Shown piece after piece: positions 16,914 through 25,776 of a DNA stretch of 64,000 bases. Source of the stretch: Xanthobacter oligotrophicus (lineage in GTDB: Bacteria > Pseudomonadota > Alphaproteobacteria > Rhizobiales > Xanthobacteraceae); the NCBI RefSeq assembly GCF_008364685.1, contig NZ_VTTL01000014.1, forward strand, positions 105,327 to 169,326, read 5' to 3'. The notes beneath the pieces were generated by a model that worked only from the letters and a program-made list of their open reading frames with translations, was not told the DNA's origin and ran no database searches. Every line of letters begins with the position of its first letter. Within the stretch, counting starts at the first letter, position 1. A program made the translations under genes and the position numbers.

Positions 16914-18450
16914 CCTGTTCGGCTCCCTTGCGCGCGATAACGAAGTCGTCGCACGCCATGTAAGGGTTGTCGACACGCCCCCCGCCGGGCCGTTCCCGAA
17001 GCTCGAAGGCCTCGGCGATCACAACCGGCAGAGCCTTGCGCCGCAACATCAGATGGAGGGCGTCGAAGGCGAGGAAGTCGTCGATCGTCTCCAGGACCAG
17101 CTCCGACGCGTGCACCATCCGCCGGCCCTCCAGCCGCTCGTCGAGAAAGGCCCGGATTCGTCCCTCGCTCGGATGCAGCCGCCTGAGATAGGCCTTCTTG
17201 AGGCGCTGCAGCTGCAGGTCGACGGGATCCGGCAACCGGACCGCCACCGCCGCGGCGCCCACTGGCTGTCGCTCGCGCGCGGGCCGCGCATGCAGGTGCA
17301 CCGCGAACGGACGCTCGTAATGATCGAGATAGCCCACGATGCGTTCCTGATCCAGCGTCTCCGGCCGGCGCCCCGAAACAGCGACGAGACGGTCGAGCGC
17401 CGCCTCCAGCCGGTCAGCGAAATTGCGTCTGCCGCGGCTCTTGTAGCGCAGCATGTTGCGCAGCCGACCCTCCAGCTTCTCCTGGAAGTCGCGAATCCGC
17501 TCGAACATCACATCCACATGGCTCAGCATGCCATGGACCGCCTCGAAGTCGGCGACGACGCGGGCCTCCGCCGCCTCGATCAGGGCCTCCCGCTCCGGAT
17601 CATCGTCCCCCTGCCTTACCAGCATCTCCGCATCGTCATGCTCCGCATAGGTCTCGGCCATGGCGCGGAGCACGTCGCGATCGGATGCGAGGCGCGCCGC
17701 CTTGGCAAGGGTCTCGGCCTTGTAGCGATAGGGATGGTTGGTGGTATGGATGGCGGCGAAGTCCTTGAGCAGCAGACGTTTCACGAACCTCTCGAAGAAG
17801 ATCGCCGTGCGCGCGCGCTGCCCCTCGCCCTCGATCATCTCGGACCGGATGCGCTTCAGGTCGGCCAATATGGCACGCAGGTGCCGCACGAAACTCTCGA
17901 GATCCCGCCGCACGTGCGAGAGCGAGGGGGCGTTGCGGCGCGGATCCGACCGGATTCCGTCGAGAGCGAGATTGAGCTGGACGAGGGTGCCGGAAAACGC
18001 GAGCGCGAAGCCATCCCGGATTCGATAAAGCGTCTCCATGACGGCGAGGCCACCCGGCGACATATCCACCGTCACGACGATCCCGAACTTCTCCTCCTCG
18101 AGCCAGCCCCAGGCGATGAGGTTCTCATAGGTGCGCACCGCCATGTTGCGGGCGGCATCGACCACCTCCTGCCGCGCCCCGCCCATGTTCCGGCCGATGC
18201 TGGCGCGCCGCCGCCCACGTGTCTTCATCTCGGGCAGGTCGGCGAGGTCCTCTGCGGTGGTGGAGAGGAAATCCGGATTTTCCCGCAGTGTCTCGTAGAT
18301 CTCTGCGATCACCTCGCTGTTGCGGGGAAAGCGGGGTGTTTCCTTGTAGAAACGCTCATAGATCCGGATGAGGCACGCTTCATGGAAATGCTTGTTCGCA
18401 CGGCTGAACGGCAGGAAGAAATTGTCGTCGAGATGAGCGAACAGGGCCAT
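16903..18450 (-). CDS. jetA: Wadjet/Mks-type condensin kleisin JetA (MukF-like)
   Basis: 515-residue kleisin-like subunit of the JetA (DUF5716) family. The N-terminus 'LFAHLDDNFFLPFSRANKHFHEACLIRIYERFY' (in outline) is characteristic of the family. A helical middle follows, with a Met/Arg-rich linker, 'EAALDRLVAVSGRRPETLDQE' and a C-terminal winged-helix-like end. It is the first gene of jetA-jetB-jetC, transcribed on the minus strand; AAGGGG lies ten bases before ATG 18450. It would close the ring of the condensin by bridging JetC heads. No truncation or frameshift is seen. Confidence 0.82.
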   Translation of the reverse strand: MALFAHLDDNFFLPFSRANKHFHEACLIRIYERFYKETPRFPRNSEVIAEIYETLRENPDFLSTTAEDLADLPEMKTRGRRRASIGRNMGGARQEVVDAARNMAVRTYENLIAWGWLEEEKFGIVVTVDMSPGGLAVMETLYRIRDGFALAFSGTLVQLNLALDGIRSDPRRNAPSLSHVRRDLESFVRHLRAILADLKRIRSEMIEGEGQRARTAIFFERFVKRLLLKDFAAIHTTNHPYRYKAETLAKAARLASDRDVLRAMAETYAEHDDAEMLVRQGDDDPEREALIEAAEARVVADFEAVHGMLSHVDVMFERIRDFQEKLEGRLRNMLRYKSRGRRNFADRLEAALDRLVAVSGRRPETLDQERIVGYLDHYERPFAVHLHARPARERQPVGAAAVAVRLPDPVDLQLQRLKKAYLRRLHPSEGRIRAFLDERLEGRRMVHASELVLETIDDFLAFDALHLMLRRKALPVVIAEAFELRERPGGGRVDNPYMACDDFVIARKGAEQDAA

Positions 18451-18895
18451 TTGGCCGGAACCCCTTTTTCAGGCGTGAACCAGATGACGAAGAGATGACG
18501 GGAACATTGATGATGATCGCGCCATTCTGCAAGCCGTAGAGACGCGCGTTTGCGCCCGTCGTGAATGACGAGGCGTCGAAACGGCTCAGATCCATGGGAA
18601 GGTGCGTTCGGCCCCGCCAACCGTGATCGCCAAAGATGATCGGAACTACCGACGCTGCAATGGGCTATGCGGCGGGTGAGGATGCGCATGACGATGGGCT
18701 TGCGCATGTCCGGCGTCAGAGCATGCCGCAACACCCTCGGCGCCATGCGTCGGGTTGAAGCCCTGTTGCGCATCCGAAAGCGAGATGCCTTCGGCGCCTC
18801 GTGTTCCTCCTCGCCAAAGGGTGCTGGGAGGAAAACGCGAACTCCGAAGCGCCGGCCTGCCGCACTCGAATCAAATCGCTCGTATGCTCACAAGG
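18451..18895. other. Intergenic gap upstream of jetA
   Basis: About 445 bases separate jetA from the end of the peptide-type ABC ATPase gene, both on the minus strand. Short open frames occur on both strands, but none has a credible start, ribosome-binding site or recognisable motif. The region probably carries the jet promoter. Composition is less G+C-biased than the flanking genes, which fits a boundary of acquired DNA. No inverted repeats or integrase remnants were recognised. Confidence 0.5.
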
Positions 18896-20638
18896 TCATG
18901 CGATCATTTGCTCATTGCTGATCGGCCGGGACCGCGATGGCTTCCCAAGGTGCGTCCCATGCGCGCCATCCGCGACGCCGGACGGGATCGAGTCCAGCAG
19001 CAACCGGGTATAGGGCTGCCGGGGGTTGTCGAAGATGTCGGCGACGGTCCCGTGTTCGACGATGCGGCCCCGGTGCATCACCGAGACGGTATGGGCGAGT
19101 TGGCGCACCAGGGCCAGGTCGTGGGAGACGAAGACATAGGTCAGGCCCAGATTAGCCTGCAGCGTGAGCAGCACCTCGACGATGTCGGCCTGGACGGTGA
19201 CGTCGAGCGCGGAGGTGGGCTCGTCGAGCACGATCACGTCCGGCCTGAGGACCAGCGACCGGGCGATGGCCACGCGCTGGCGCTGGCCGCCGGACAGGGC
19301 GGCCGGCCTGCGGGAGAGCAGGTGCGGGCCCAGCCCCACATCGGCCAGAGCCTCGCGGACCCGCTCATCCCGCTCCTTGCGGGTGCCGATCTTGAACCGG
19401 TCGAGCGGCTCGCGCACCAGCTGCTCGATCGTCCAGGTCGGGTCGAGGGAGGTGAACGGGTTCTGGTAGACCAGCTGAAGGTGGCGCCACACCGCGCGCA
19501 ACGCGCCCGGCGCGCGACCGGTGAGCCGTTCGCCAGCCACAGAGATGGTCCCGGTATCCGGCGCCTCCAGCCCGAGCAGCAGCCGGATCGTCGTCGTCTT
19601 GCCCGAGCCAGATTCGCCCACCAGCGCATGCGTGGTGCCGGCCGGGACGGTGAACGACACGTCATCGACGGCCGTCAGCGCCTTGCCATCGACTGTGAAG
19701 GTCTTCGTGACGGCGCTGACCTCGATCTTCAGCGCGGTGCCGGCGCTGGTCCCGAGACGACGAAAGCCGGGATCGCGCAAATCGGCGTAGCGGTCGGGGT
19801 TGAGGGCCGGAACGTCGGCATGCAGCTTCCTGGCGTATGCCGACGCTGGCGCGGAGAAGACGGTCGCGGTACTGCCGGCCTCCTGGATGACGCCGTCCTT
19901 GAGCACCACCAGCGTGTCCGCCCGCTCGGCGGCAATCGCCAAATCGTGGGTGATGAGCAGCAGGCTGATATGAAGCTCGTGCTGCAGCCGCGAGAGCAGG
20001 TCGAGGATCCGCTTCTGGATCGTCACGTCGAGCGCCGAGGTCGGCTCGTCGGCGACCAGCAGCGCCGGCCGTGGCAGGACCGCAAGGCCGATCAGCACCC
20101 GTTGCAGCATGCCGCCGGACAATTGGTGCGGGTAGGAGTCATACACCCGCTGGGGATTGTCGAGGCCGACCTGGACGAAGGTCTCCAGGATCAGCGCCTT
20201 GCGGACCGCCTTGTCGGTTTCGTCGAGGAGCGCGGCGGCCTCCTGCGCCTGGGCGCCGATGGTCCGCACCGGGTTGAGCGCATTGCCGGGGTCCTGCGGC
20301 ACGAAGCCGACGGCCCGTCCCCTGAGCGGCCGGAACCGGCGCTCGGAGAGCCCCAGCACCTCCTCGCCGTCGAACTCGACGCGGCCGGTGGCGTGCGCCC
20401 CGCCGGGAAGCAGCCGCAGCACCGCGCGGGCGATGGTCGACTTGCCCGAGCCGGACTCCCCGATGAGGGCAAGGCTCCTGCCACGGCCGAGATCGAACCC
20501 GACATTGGTCACCACCTCCTGCGGCCCGTAGGAGACCGACAGGCCATCGACCCGGAGCAGGGAGGCCGACCGCTGCGGCGGCGGCGCGGTGGTCCCGACG
20601 CGGCCGGAGATCGCAGTCAGTCTGTCTTGCGGAGCCAT
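18896..20638 (-). CDS. Peptide/nickel-type ABC transporter, two-domain ATP-binding protein (DppD-DppF fusion)
   Basis: 580-residue ATPase with two complete nucleotide-binding domains, so one protein serves the role of DppD plus DppF. Domain 1 (about 25-270) has Walker [10 protein letters not shown], signature LSGGMLQR and Walker B '[14 protein letters not shown]'. Domain 2 (about 310-560) has [17 protein letters not shown] and '[14 protein letters not shown]'. The oligopeptide-type linker '[11 protein letters not shown]' is at the C-terminus. ATG 20638 overlaps the upstream permease by 22 bases. It is the last gene of a four-gene importer (24163 to 18896). Such peptide-type importers often sit beside SfnB/LLM sulfur genes, as here, so a sulfur-containing solute is a reasonable guess. 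Confidence 0.88.
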   Translation of the reverse strand: MAPQDRLTAISGRVGTTAPPPQRSASLLRVDGLSVSYGPQEVVTNVGFDLGRGRSLALIGESGSGKSTIARAVLRLLPGGAHATGRVEFDGEEVLGLSERRFRPLRGRAVGFVPQDPGNALNPVRTIGAQAQEAAALLDETDKAVRKALILETFVQVGLDNPQRVYDSYPHQLSGGMLQRVLIGLAVLPRPALLVADEPTSALDVTIQKRILDLLSRLQHELHISLLLITHDLAIAAERADTLVVLKDGVIQEAGSTATVFSAPASAYARKLHADVPALNPDRYADLRDPGFRRLGTSAGTALKIEVSAVTKTFTVDGKALTAVDDVSFTVPAGTTHALVGESGSGKTTTIRLLLGLEAPDTGTISVAGERLTGRAPGALRAVWRHLQLVYQNPFTSLDPTWTIEQLVREPLDRFKIGTRKERDERVREALADVGLGPHLLSRRPAALSGGQRQRVAIARSLVLRPDVIVLDEPTSALDVTVQADIVEVLLTLQANLGLTYVFVSHDLALVRQLAHTVSVMHRGRIVEHGTVADIFDNPRQPYTRLLLDSIPSGVADGAHGTHLGKPSRSRPISNEQMIA

Positions 20639-21465
20639 CGGCTGATCCTGTTCACGGAGAGGACGGTCGCGATCGTGACGAGGGCGGGCGCATAAACCAG
20701 CCACGGCCATTTCAGGTAGTCCTTGCCGATGGAGATCAGCAGGCCCCAGTCGGAGGCGGGCGGCGGATCGCCGTAGCCGAGGAAAGCGAGACTGGCGATT
20801 ACCAGGATCGACAGGCCGAACTGCAGCACCGCAAGCGGCAGCACCGAGCGCGAGGCGTTCGGCAGCACGTGCCGCAACAGGATGTGCCAGCGCGAGCCGC
20901 CAAAGAGGAACGACGCCTCGACGAAGGTCGCCTGCCGGGTCTTGATGACCTCCGCGCGCATCACCCGGGCAAAGACGGCCACCGCCGAGACGCCGGTGGC
21001 GATGGCGGCGTTGGTGGTGTCGAACCCGATGGCGGTGACCACGATGACGGCCAGCAGGAAGTTCGGGATCGCCAGCAGCACGTCGACCAGTCGCGCGAAC
21101 ACGATGTCCACCCAGCCACCGAGGAAGCCGGCGACGAGGCCGATCAGGCCGCCGGCGAGGACACCGATGACCACGGCGATGAGCGCGCTCGTCACCGAGG
21201 AGGCCGTGCCGTAGACGACGCGGGCATAAAGATCGCGGCCGAGGTGGTCGGTGCCGAACCAGTGCGCGGCGCTGGGGCCGAGCAGCTTGTCGGCGGGGAC
21301 GCCGTTGACCGGGTCGTGGTTCGTGAAGAGGCCCGGGGCGAGCGACCAGGCGATCACGAGCGCGATGATGACGAACGCGAGCACGACGGTCGGGGGCACC
21401 CGAAGGGCTGCCAGCCGGCGGGTCGCCGTGGCGCGGCGGGCGGAGGACAGGGAAGCGAGGCTCAT
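20617..21465 (-). CDS. Peptide/nickel-type ABC transporter permease (DppC-like)
   Basis: Inner-membrane permease (282 aa) of the DppC/OppC family: one N-terminal membrane segment followed by a periplasmic loop ('KLLGPSAAHWFGTDHLGRDLYARVVYG' in outline) and five further segments. The phrase 'GTDHLGRD' is a family hallmark. The EAA loop reads 'EASFLFGGSRWHILLRHVLPN'. Its ATG overlaps the stop of the DppB-like gene, and its end overlaps the ATPase start, so the four genes are one operon. Confidence 0.88.
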   Translation of the reverse strand: MSLASLSSARRATATRRLAALRVPPTVVLAFVIIALVIAWSLAPGLFTNHDPVNGVPADKLLGPSAAHWFGTDHLGRDLYARVVYGTASSVTSALIAVVIGVLAGGLIGLVAGFLGGWVDIVFARLVDVLLAIPNFLLAVIVVTAIGFDTTNAAIATGVSAVAVFARVMRAEVIKTRQATFVEASFLFGGSRWHILLRHVLPNASRSVLPLAVLQFGLSILVIASLAFLGYGDPPPASDWGLLISIGKDYLKWPWLVYAPALVTIATVLSVNRISRWLRKTD

Positions 21466-22472
21466 GCGGTCATCGCCCGGGACGAGTCCGCCGCGCTTTC
21501 GTCGGCGACGGTCGGGCGGGGCCTGCCGGCGCCGACGAGCTTCACGCGCGGGTCGAGCAGCGGATAGACGAGATCGGCGAGCAGGTTGACCAGCACGAAC
21601 ACCACGGCCGCCAGCGAGACGACCGCCTGCAGCACGGGCAAATCCTGCGTGGTCACCGAACGCTGCACCAGGCTGCCGATGCCGGTGCGCCCGAACACCG
21701 TCTCGGTGATCAGCGAGCCGCCGAGCAGTTCGCCGATGGTGAGCGCGATGACGGTGACGACCGGGAGCGAAGAGGGCTTGAGCAGGTGCCTGGCAAAGAG
21801 GCGCACCTGCCCGAGGCCGCGGCCGCGCGCCACGGCGGCATATTCCTGCCGGGACTCATGGTCGAGGTTCGCGATGAGCACCTCGGCGATCTGTGCGGAG
21901 ACGGGGATGCCGAGCGCCATCGCCGCGAACAGTGTCGCCCAGAAGCTGTCGGGCTCGATCACCCGGAAGAGTCCGAGCTGGAAGCCGAAGACGTGGATCA
22001 GCACCAGGCCGATCACGAAATTGGGCACCGACAGGAACAACGACGGGAAGCCCCGAAGGGCGCCCTGGCCGAACCTTCTGGGCAGGAACTGGGTGCCGTA
22101 GGCGATCGTCGCAGCGAGCAGCAACGCGACGACGAAACCGGCGGACGCGAGGGTGAGCGTCGAGGGCAGCACTTCGGCGATCAGGGTGGTCACGGGCCGG
22201 CTGGACCGCATGGACAGGCCCAGATCGCCGGTCAGGAAGTGGGACAGGGATGTCCACAACTGGACCGCGATCGGCCGGTCGAGGCCCTGGGCGGCGATGA
22301 TCTCCCGGATCTCGTCCTCGGTGAACCCGTTCTGGGGGTCATGCAGCACATTGGTGATGGGATCGCCCGGCAGGATGCTGACGACGACGAAGGTGAAGAC
22401 GTAAGCCAGCAGGATGACGACCACCGCCTGGGCGATGCGTTTTGCGGCGTAGGTCAGGTAGGCGGTCCTCAT
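21462..22472 (-). CDS. Peptide/nickel-type ABC transporter permease (DppB-like)
   Basis: Inner-membrane permease (336 aa) of the DppB/OppB family with six predicted segments. Typical blocks are 'YAAKRIAQAVVVILLAYVFTF', 'VVSILPGDPI', 'RGRGLGQVRLFARHLLKPSSLPVV' in outline (EAA loop) and 'TETVFGRTGIGSLVQRSV'. ATG 22472 is preferred over a GTG three codons earlier, because GGAGG lies eight bases before it and would overlap the GTG. It follows the binding-protein gene by 38 bases. Confidence 0.88.
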   Translation of the reverse strand: MRTAYLTYAAKRIAQAVVVILLAYVFTFVVVSILPGDPITNVLHDPQNGFTEDEIREIIAAQGLDRPIAVQLWTSLSHFLTGDLGLSMRSSRPVTTLIAEVLPSTLTLASAGFVVALLLAATIAYGTQFLPRRFGQGALRGFPSLFLSVPNFVIGLVLIHVFGFQLGLFRVIEPDSFWATLFAAMALGIPVSAQIAEVLIANLDHESRQEYAAVARGRGLGQVRLFARHLLKPSSLPVVTVIALTIGELLGGSLITETVFGRTGIGSLVQRSVTTQDLPVLQAVVSLAAVVFVLVNLLADLVYPLLDPRVKLVGAGRPRPTVADESAADSSRAMTA

Positions 22473-22510
22473 GCCGGTCACCTCCGCGCGTTGCCCGGTT
22501 CTGCTACGAC

Positions 22511-24163
22511 CTACTCGCCTTTCGAGGCCGTGTAGTAGCTGGCGTAGGCAATGCCATTGTAGACTTCGCCCCTGAGCTTCGGCGACTGCACATAGATCCG
22601 CTGGACGATCTGCGTGCGTGGGATGAAATAGCCCTGCTCGAGGACGTATTTCTGCAACGCGTCGAGAAGCGGGGCCCGGATTTCGGCAGAGCCGGCGCTG
22701 GCGATCTTGTCGCGCAGTTCGTTGAGCTTGGGATCGCTCTCGCCGAGGGCGAACCAGTTCTCGCCGTTGTTGGCGTTGGTGAGGATACTGGCCACGGTGC
22801 CGGCATCGATGAAGCTGCGCGTCACTTCGTAGGCCGGCACGGCCGGGCCGCCGAACCTGACCTTCTCGCCGAACGTCACCACGTCGTAGGCCCGGATGGA
22901 GACCTTCCAGCCGATCTTGCCGAGTTGCTGGGCAATGAGCTCGTCGATCGCCTTGGAGGTCGCAAGATAGGGGTTGGAGTGGAGCGTCAGCGTGAGGGGC
23001 TTACCGTCCTTGGTGCGGATGCCGTCGGCGCCTCGGGTCCAGCCCGCCTCGTCGAGAAGCTTCCCGGCCTTGTCGGGGTTGTAGGCCAAAAGGTCGCCGT
23101 GGTCGGTCGCGCCGGGCACGTTGCTCTGGATGAAGGACGTGGCCAGCTTCCAGTCGGGCGTGTAGACGGTGTCGATGATTTCCCGGCGGTTGATGACGGC
23201 CTGAAGGGCCTGGCGGACCTTCACATCGTCATAGGGCGCCAGCCTGGTGTTGATCGCCAGGCCATTGACGAAGCCGAGATAGCGCGGCGTGGCGACGGTG
23301 AAGCCCGCCTCCTTGAGGGACTTCAGCTCCTGCGGCGAGGCGCTGTAGGCGATGTCGGCCTGGCCGGACTGGACGGCGGCGACCCGCAGCGATGGCTCGG
23401 ACACCAGCTTGTAGGTGATCGTATCGAGATAGGCCGGGCCGGTGTGGCCGACCGCGGGGGGGCCCCAGTTGTAGTCCTTGCGCTTGACCAGCCTGACGAA
23501 GTCGCCCTCCTTCCAGGCCTCGACCACATAGGGGCCGCTGCCGGAGGTCTTGCCCAGGTCCGCCTGCTGGGAGGCGGGCTGCGCGATGGTCCTGGGAGAG
23601 ATGAGGATCGAGCCGTGGTAGCCGAGCGTCGGGATGAAGCCGAGCGTCGGCGCCTTGAAGAAGACCTTCACCGTGGTGGCGTCCACCGCCTCGGCGCGGT
23701 CGTAGGTCTTGGGGAAGAGGCCGATCGGGTTGATGCCCTCGGCCTTGCGGCCGGCGTACCAGATGTCGAGGTTGGCGACGACAGCCGCCGCGTCGAGCGG
23801 GGTGCCGTCGGAGAAGGTCACGCCCTTCTTGAGATGGAGGGTGAACGCGGTGGCGTTGTCGTTCTGCTCCCAGCGCTCGGCGATCCAGGGGCTGACCTTG
23901 CCGTCAGCATCCACGTAGACGAGCTTGTCGGTCACGTGACCCCAGATGTGGCCCTGAAAGCTGGAGATCGCGCTGTTGTTGGGAATCCAGGTGCCGCCCA
24001 GCGAGTCGATGAGGAAGGTGATGCCGCCGCCATTGCGCGGGCCGTCGGCGCTCCGGGCCGGAGCAAGACCCGCCATCGCCACCAGGGCGGCGGTCGCCAG
24101 CGCCGAAGTTGTGAGCAGCACACGGCGCCGGGACAGGGAAATCAAAGATGAAATCTCGATCAT
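22511..24163 (-). CDS. Peptide/nickel-type ABC transporter substrate-binding protein
   Basis: Periplasmic cluster-C binding protein (550 aa, DppA/OppA family), first gene of the importer operon. The N-terminus has a twin-arginine-like signal (SRRRVLLTTSALATAALVA, ending near 'ARSADG'), suggesting Tat or Sec export. Family features: 'GTWIPNNSAISSFQGHIWGHVTDKLVYVDADG' in outline, 'LKKGVTFSDGTPLDAAAVVANL', 'LAYNPDKAGKLLDEAGWTRG'. ATG 24163 follows a CAGGAT sequence and gives the signal peptide directly. The ligand is unknown; the surrounding flavin-dependent desulfonation genes hint at an organosulfur compound. Confidence 0.88.
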   Translation of the reverse strand: MIEISSLISLSRRRVLLTTSALATAALVAMAGLAPARSADGPRNGGGITFLIDSLGGTWIPNNSAISSFQGHIWGHVTDKLVYVDADGKVSPWIAERWEQNDNATAFTLHLKKGVTFSDGTPLDAAAVVANLDIWYAGRKAEGINPIGLFPKTYDRAEAVDATTVKVFFKAPTLGFIPTLGYHGSILISPRTIAQPASQQADLGKTSGSGPYVVEAWKEGDFVRLVKRKDYNWGPPAVGHTGPAYLDTITYKLVSEPSLRVAAVQSGQADIAYSASPQELKSLKEAGFTVATPRYLGFVNGLAINTRLAPYDDVKVRQALQAVINRREIIDTVYTPDWKLATSFIQSNVPGATDHGDLLAYNPDKAGKLLDEAGWTRGADGIRTKDGKPLTLTLHSNPYLATSKAIDELIAQQLGKIGWKVSIRAYDVVTFGEKVRFGGPAVPAYEVTRSFIDAGTVASILTNANNGENWFALGESDPKLNELRDKIASAGSAEIRAPLLDALQKYVLEQGYFIPRTQIVQRIYVQSPKLRGEVYNGIAYASYYTASKGE

Positions 24164-24719
24164 GAAAATATCCTGATGGCTCGAATCGTGTCCTTGCGGC
24201 AGCGATGACCATCTACGGTCTTCGCTTTGCTGCATTCGATGTCATTGAACCGGCCGTCTAGCGTGGAGAAGCTTGCGTGGAAAAAGGAAAGCAAAGCGCG
24301 CCGGGCTCCGTCGCGCCGTCCGCCTCGAGAATGAGGACGTTGAGATGCTGGCGGCACTTCGCCACGACTTGCCCCTTGGTCGATGCGATGGGCGGCTGAA
24401 ACCGCGATGCCGGGCCAGTCTATGGCTTAATAATATTTTGTCTATTTATTTTATCAAATAAAGACCCGATAGAAGTGGTCAGCGGTGTCCGCAGGCCAAG
24501 CGCAGATGGCATATTTAATTCAGCTCGGCGTATCGACAGGGTCGCCTGGATTGGCGCCCCCGTCGATGCGCAAGGCGCCAGGATCAGTCATGTCCGCCAT
24601 CTCCAACGCTCTTGAGGACGTGGTCCACATGAGCGCGTGCCGGCAAATCTCAGCGTGCGCGGCGCGCAGACCAAGCGCTGCGCCGCCGATCTCACAATTC
24701 AACTCGTGAGGTGACGAAC
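24164..24719. other. Divergent intergenic region between two sulfur-type transport units
   Basis: This stretch of 556 bases separates the minus-strand peptide-type importer from the plus-strand SsuA-like gene. It contains an A/T-rich island at about 24424-24470 with a candidate minus-strand promoter. A short plus-strand open frame (about 24485-24709) has no homology features and poor codon choice, and is not called. The remaining sequence shows nothing recognisable. Confidence 0.5.
24430..24457 (-). promoter_or_regulatory. Candidate promoter for the peptide-type importer
   Basis: Read on the minus strand, TTGATA (24457-24452) and TATTAT (24435-24430) are separated by 16 bases in an A/T-rich block. 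It points toward the binding-protein gene, whose start is about 265 bases downstream, so a long leader would be needed. Sequence-only inference. Confidence 0.35.
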
Positions 24720-25724
24720 GTGTCTCCCGTCTGCCCGGCCCACCTGCGTGGCCTGCGTCTCCCCCGTCGCTCCGTCCTCTTCGGCGGCCTCGCGGCCGGA
24801 CTTCTGGCCGGTCTCGCGCTGACCAAAGCGGCGGCGGCGCAGACGCCGGAAAAAGTGCGCATCGGCTACCAGCGCTCCTCCACCCTCATCACCGTGCTGA
24901 AGACCAACGGCACGCTCGAGAAGGCCCTCGCTCCCCTCGGCGTGGAGGTGTCCTGGCACGAGTTCACCAGCGGCCTGCCGCTGCTCGAAGCCGTGAACGT
25001 GGGGTCCATCGATTTTTCCGCCGACGTGGCCGACACCGTGCCCATCTTCGCCCAGGCCGCAGGAGCGCGGCTCGTCTACGTTGCGGACGAGGCGCCCTCT
25101 CCCTCAGCGCAGGCCATCCTGGTGCCCGCGGGCTCGCCCATCGCCACGCTGGAACAGTTGAAAGGCAAGAAGATCGGCGTCACCAAAGGCGCCGGAAGTC
25201 ACTACCTTCTGCTGGCCGCGCTGGCGAAGGCCGGCCTTGCCATCCGCGATGTGACGCCGGCCTACCTCACGCCGGCCGATGCCCGCGCCGCCTTCGTCAG
25301 CGGCAACCTGGACGCCTGGGTTGCATGGGATCCGTTCCTGGCCAGCACGCAGAGCCAGTCCGGCGCGCGTGTCCTCGCCGACGGCACCGGGCTTGCGAGC
25401 TACAAGCGCTATTATCTCGCCACCGAGGACTTCTCGAAGCGTGGCGACAAGGTGCTCCAGGTGCTGTTCGAGCGCCTCAAGGCCACCGGTGACTGGGTGA
25501 AGGCCAATCCCGGCCCGGCCGCCGAGACTCTCGCCGGCCTGTGGGGCATCGATGCTGCAACAGTGGAGAAGGCCAATGCGCGCCGCTCCTACAAGGTCGG
25601 CGCAGTGACACCGGCAGGGCTCGCCGAGCAGCAGAAGATCGCCGATACCTTCTTCGCCGAAGGCGTGCTGCCGAAGAAGGTGGACGCGTCCGACGCCGCT
25701 ACCTGGAAACCCGCCACCCCCTGA
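24720..25724 (+). CDS. Aliphatic sulfonate-type ABC transporter substrate-binding protein (SsuA-like)
   Basis: Periplasmic binding protein (334 aa) of the SsuA/TauA/NrtA class. A twin-arginine-like signal (PRRSVLFGGLAAGLLAG) ends near 'AAAAQTPEKVRIGYQ'. Hallmarks are 'EVSWHEFTSGLPLLEAVNVG', 'LKGKKIGVTKGAGSHYLLL', 'SGNLDAWVAWDPF' and 'RYYLATEDF'. GTG 24720 is chosen because GAGGTG lies six bases before it; GTG 24711 is in frame but would bury that site. No SsuB or SsuC gene accompanies it, so it must borrow a permease and ATPase or belong to a disrupted set. A flavin monooxygenase gene follows 52 bases later. Confidence 0.85.
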   Translation: MSPVCPAHLRGLRLPRRSVLFGGLAAGLLAGLALTKAAAAQTPEKVRIGYQRSSTLITVLKTNGTLEKALAPLGVEVSWHEFTSGLPLLEAVNVGSIDFSADVADTVPIFAQAAGARLVYVADEAPSPSAQAILVPAGSPIATLEQLKGKKIGVTKGAGSHYLLLAALAKAGLAIRDVTPAYLTPADARAAFVSGNLDAWVAWDPFLASTQSQSGARVLADGTGLASYKRYYLATEDFSKRGDKVLQVLFERLKATGDWVKANPGPAAETLAGLWGIDAATVEKANARRSYKVGAVTPAGLAEQQKIADTFFAEGVLPKKVDASDAATWKPATP

Positions 25725-25776
25725 CCGGCCAAGGGCAGGTCCCGCCCCTGCTTTCACCGTGCCATCGAGAGACCCG

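Noticed and set aside
18451..18895. Search for a jetD gene, integrase or IS remnant upstream of jetA
   Set aside because: No Toprim, integrase or transposase motif and no inverted repeats could be recognised; only short uncharacteristic frames are present.
24485..24709. Short plus-strand open frame before the SsuA-like gene
   Set aside because: No ribosome-binding site or domain, atypical codon choice; treated as part of the intergenic region.
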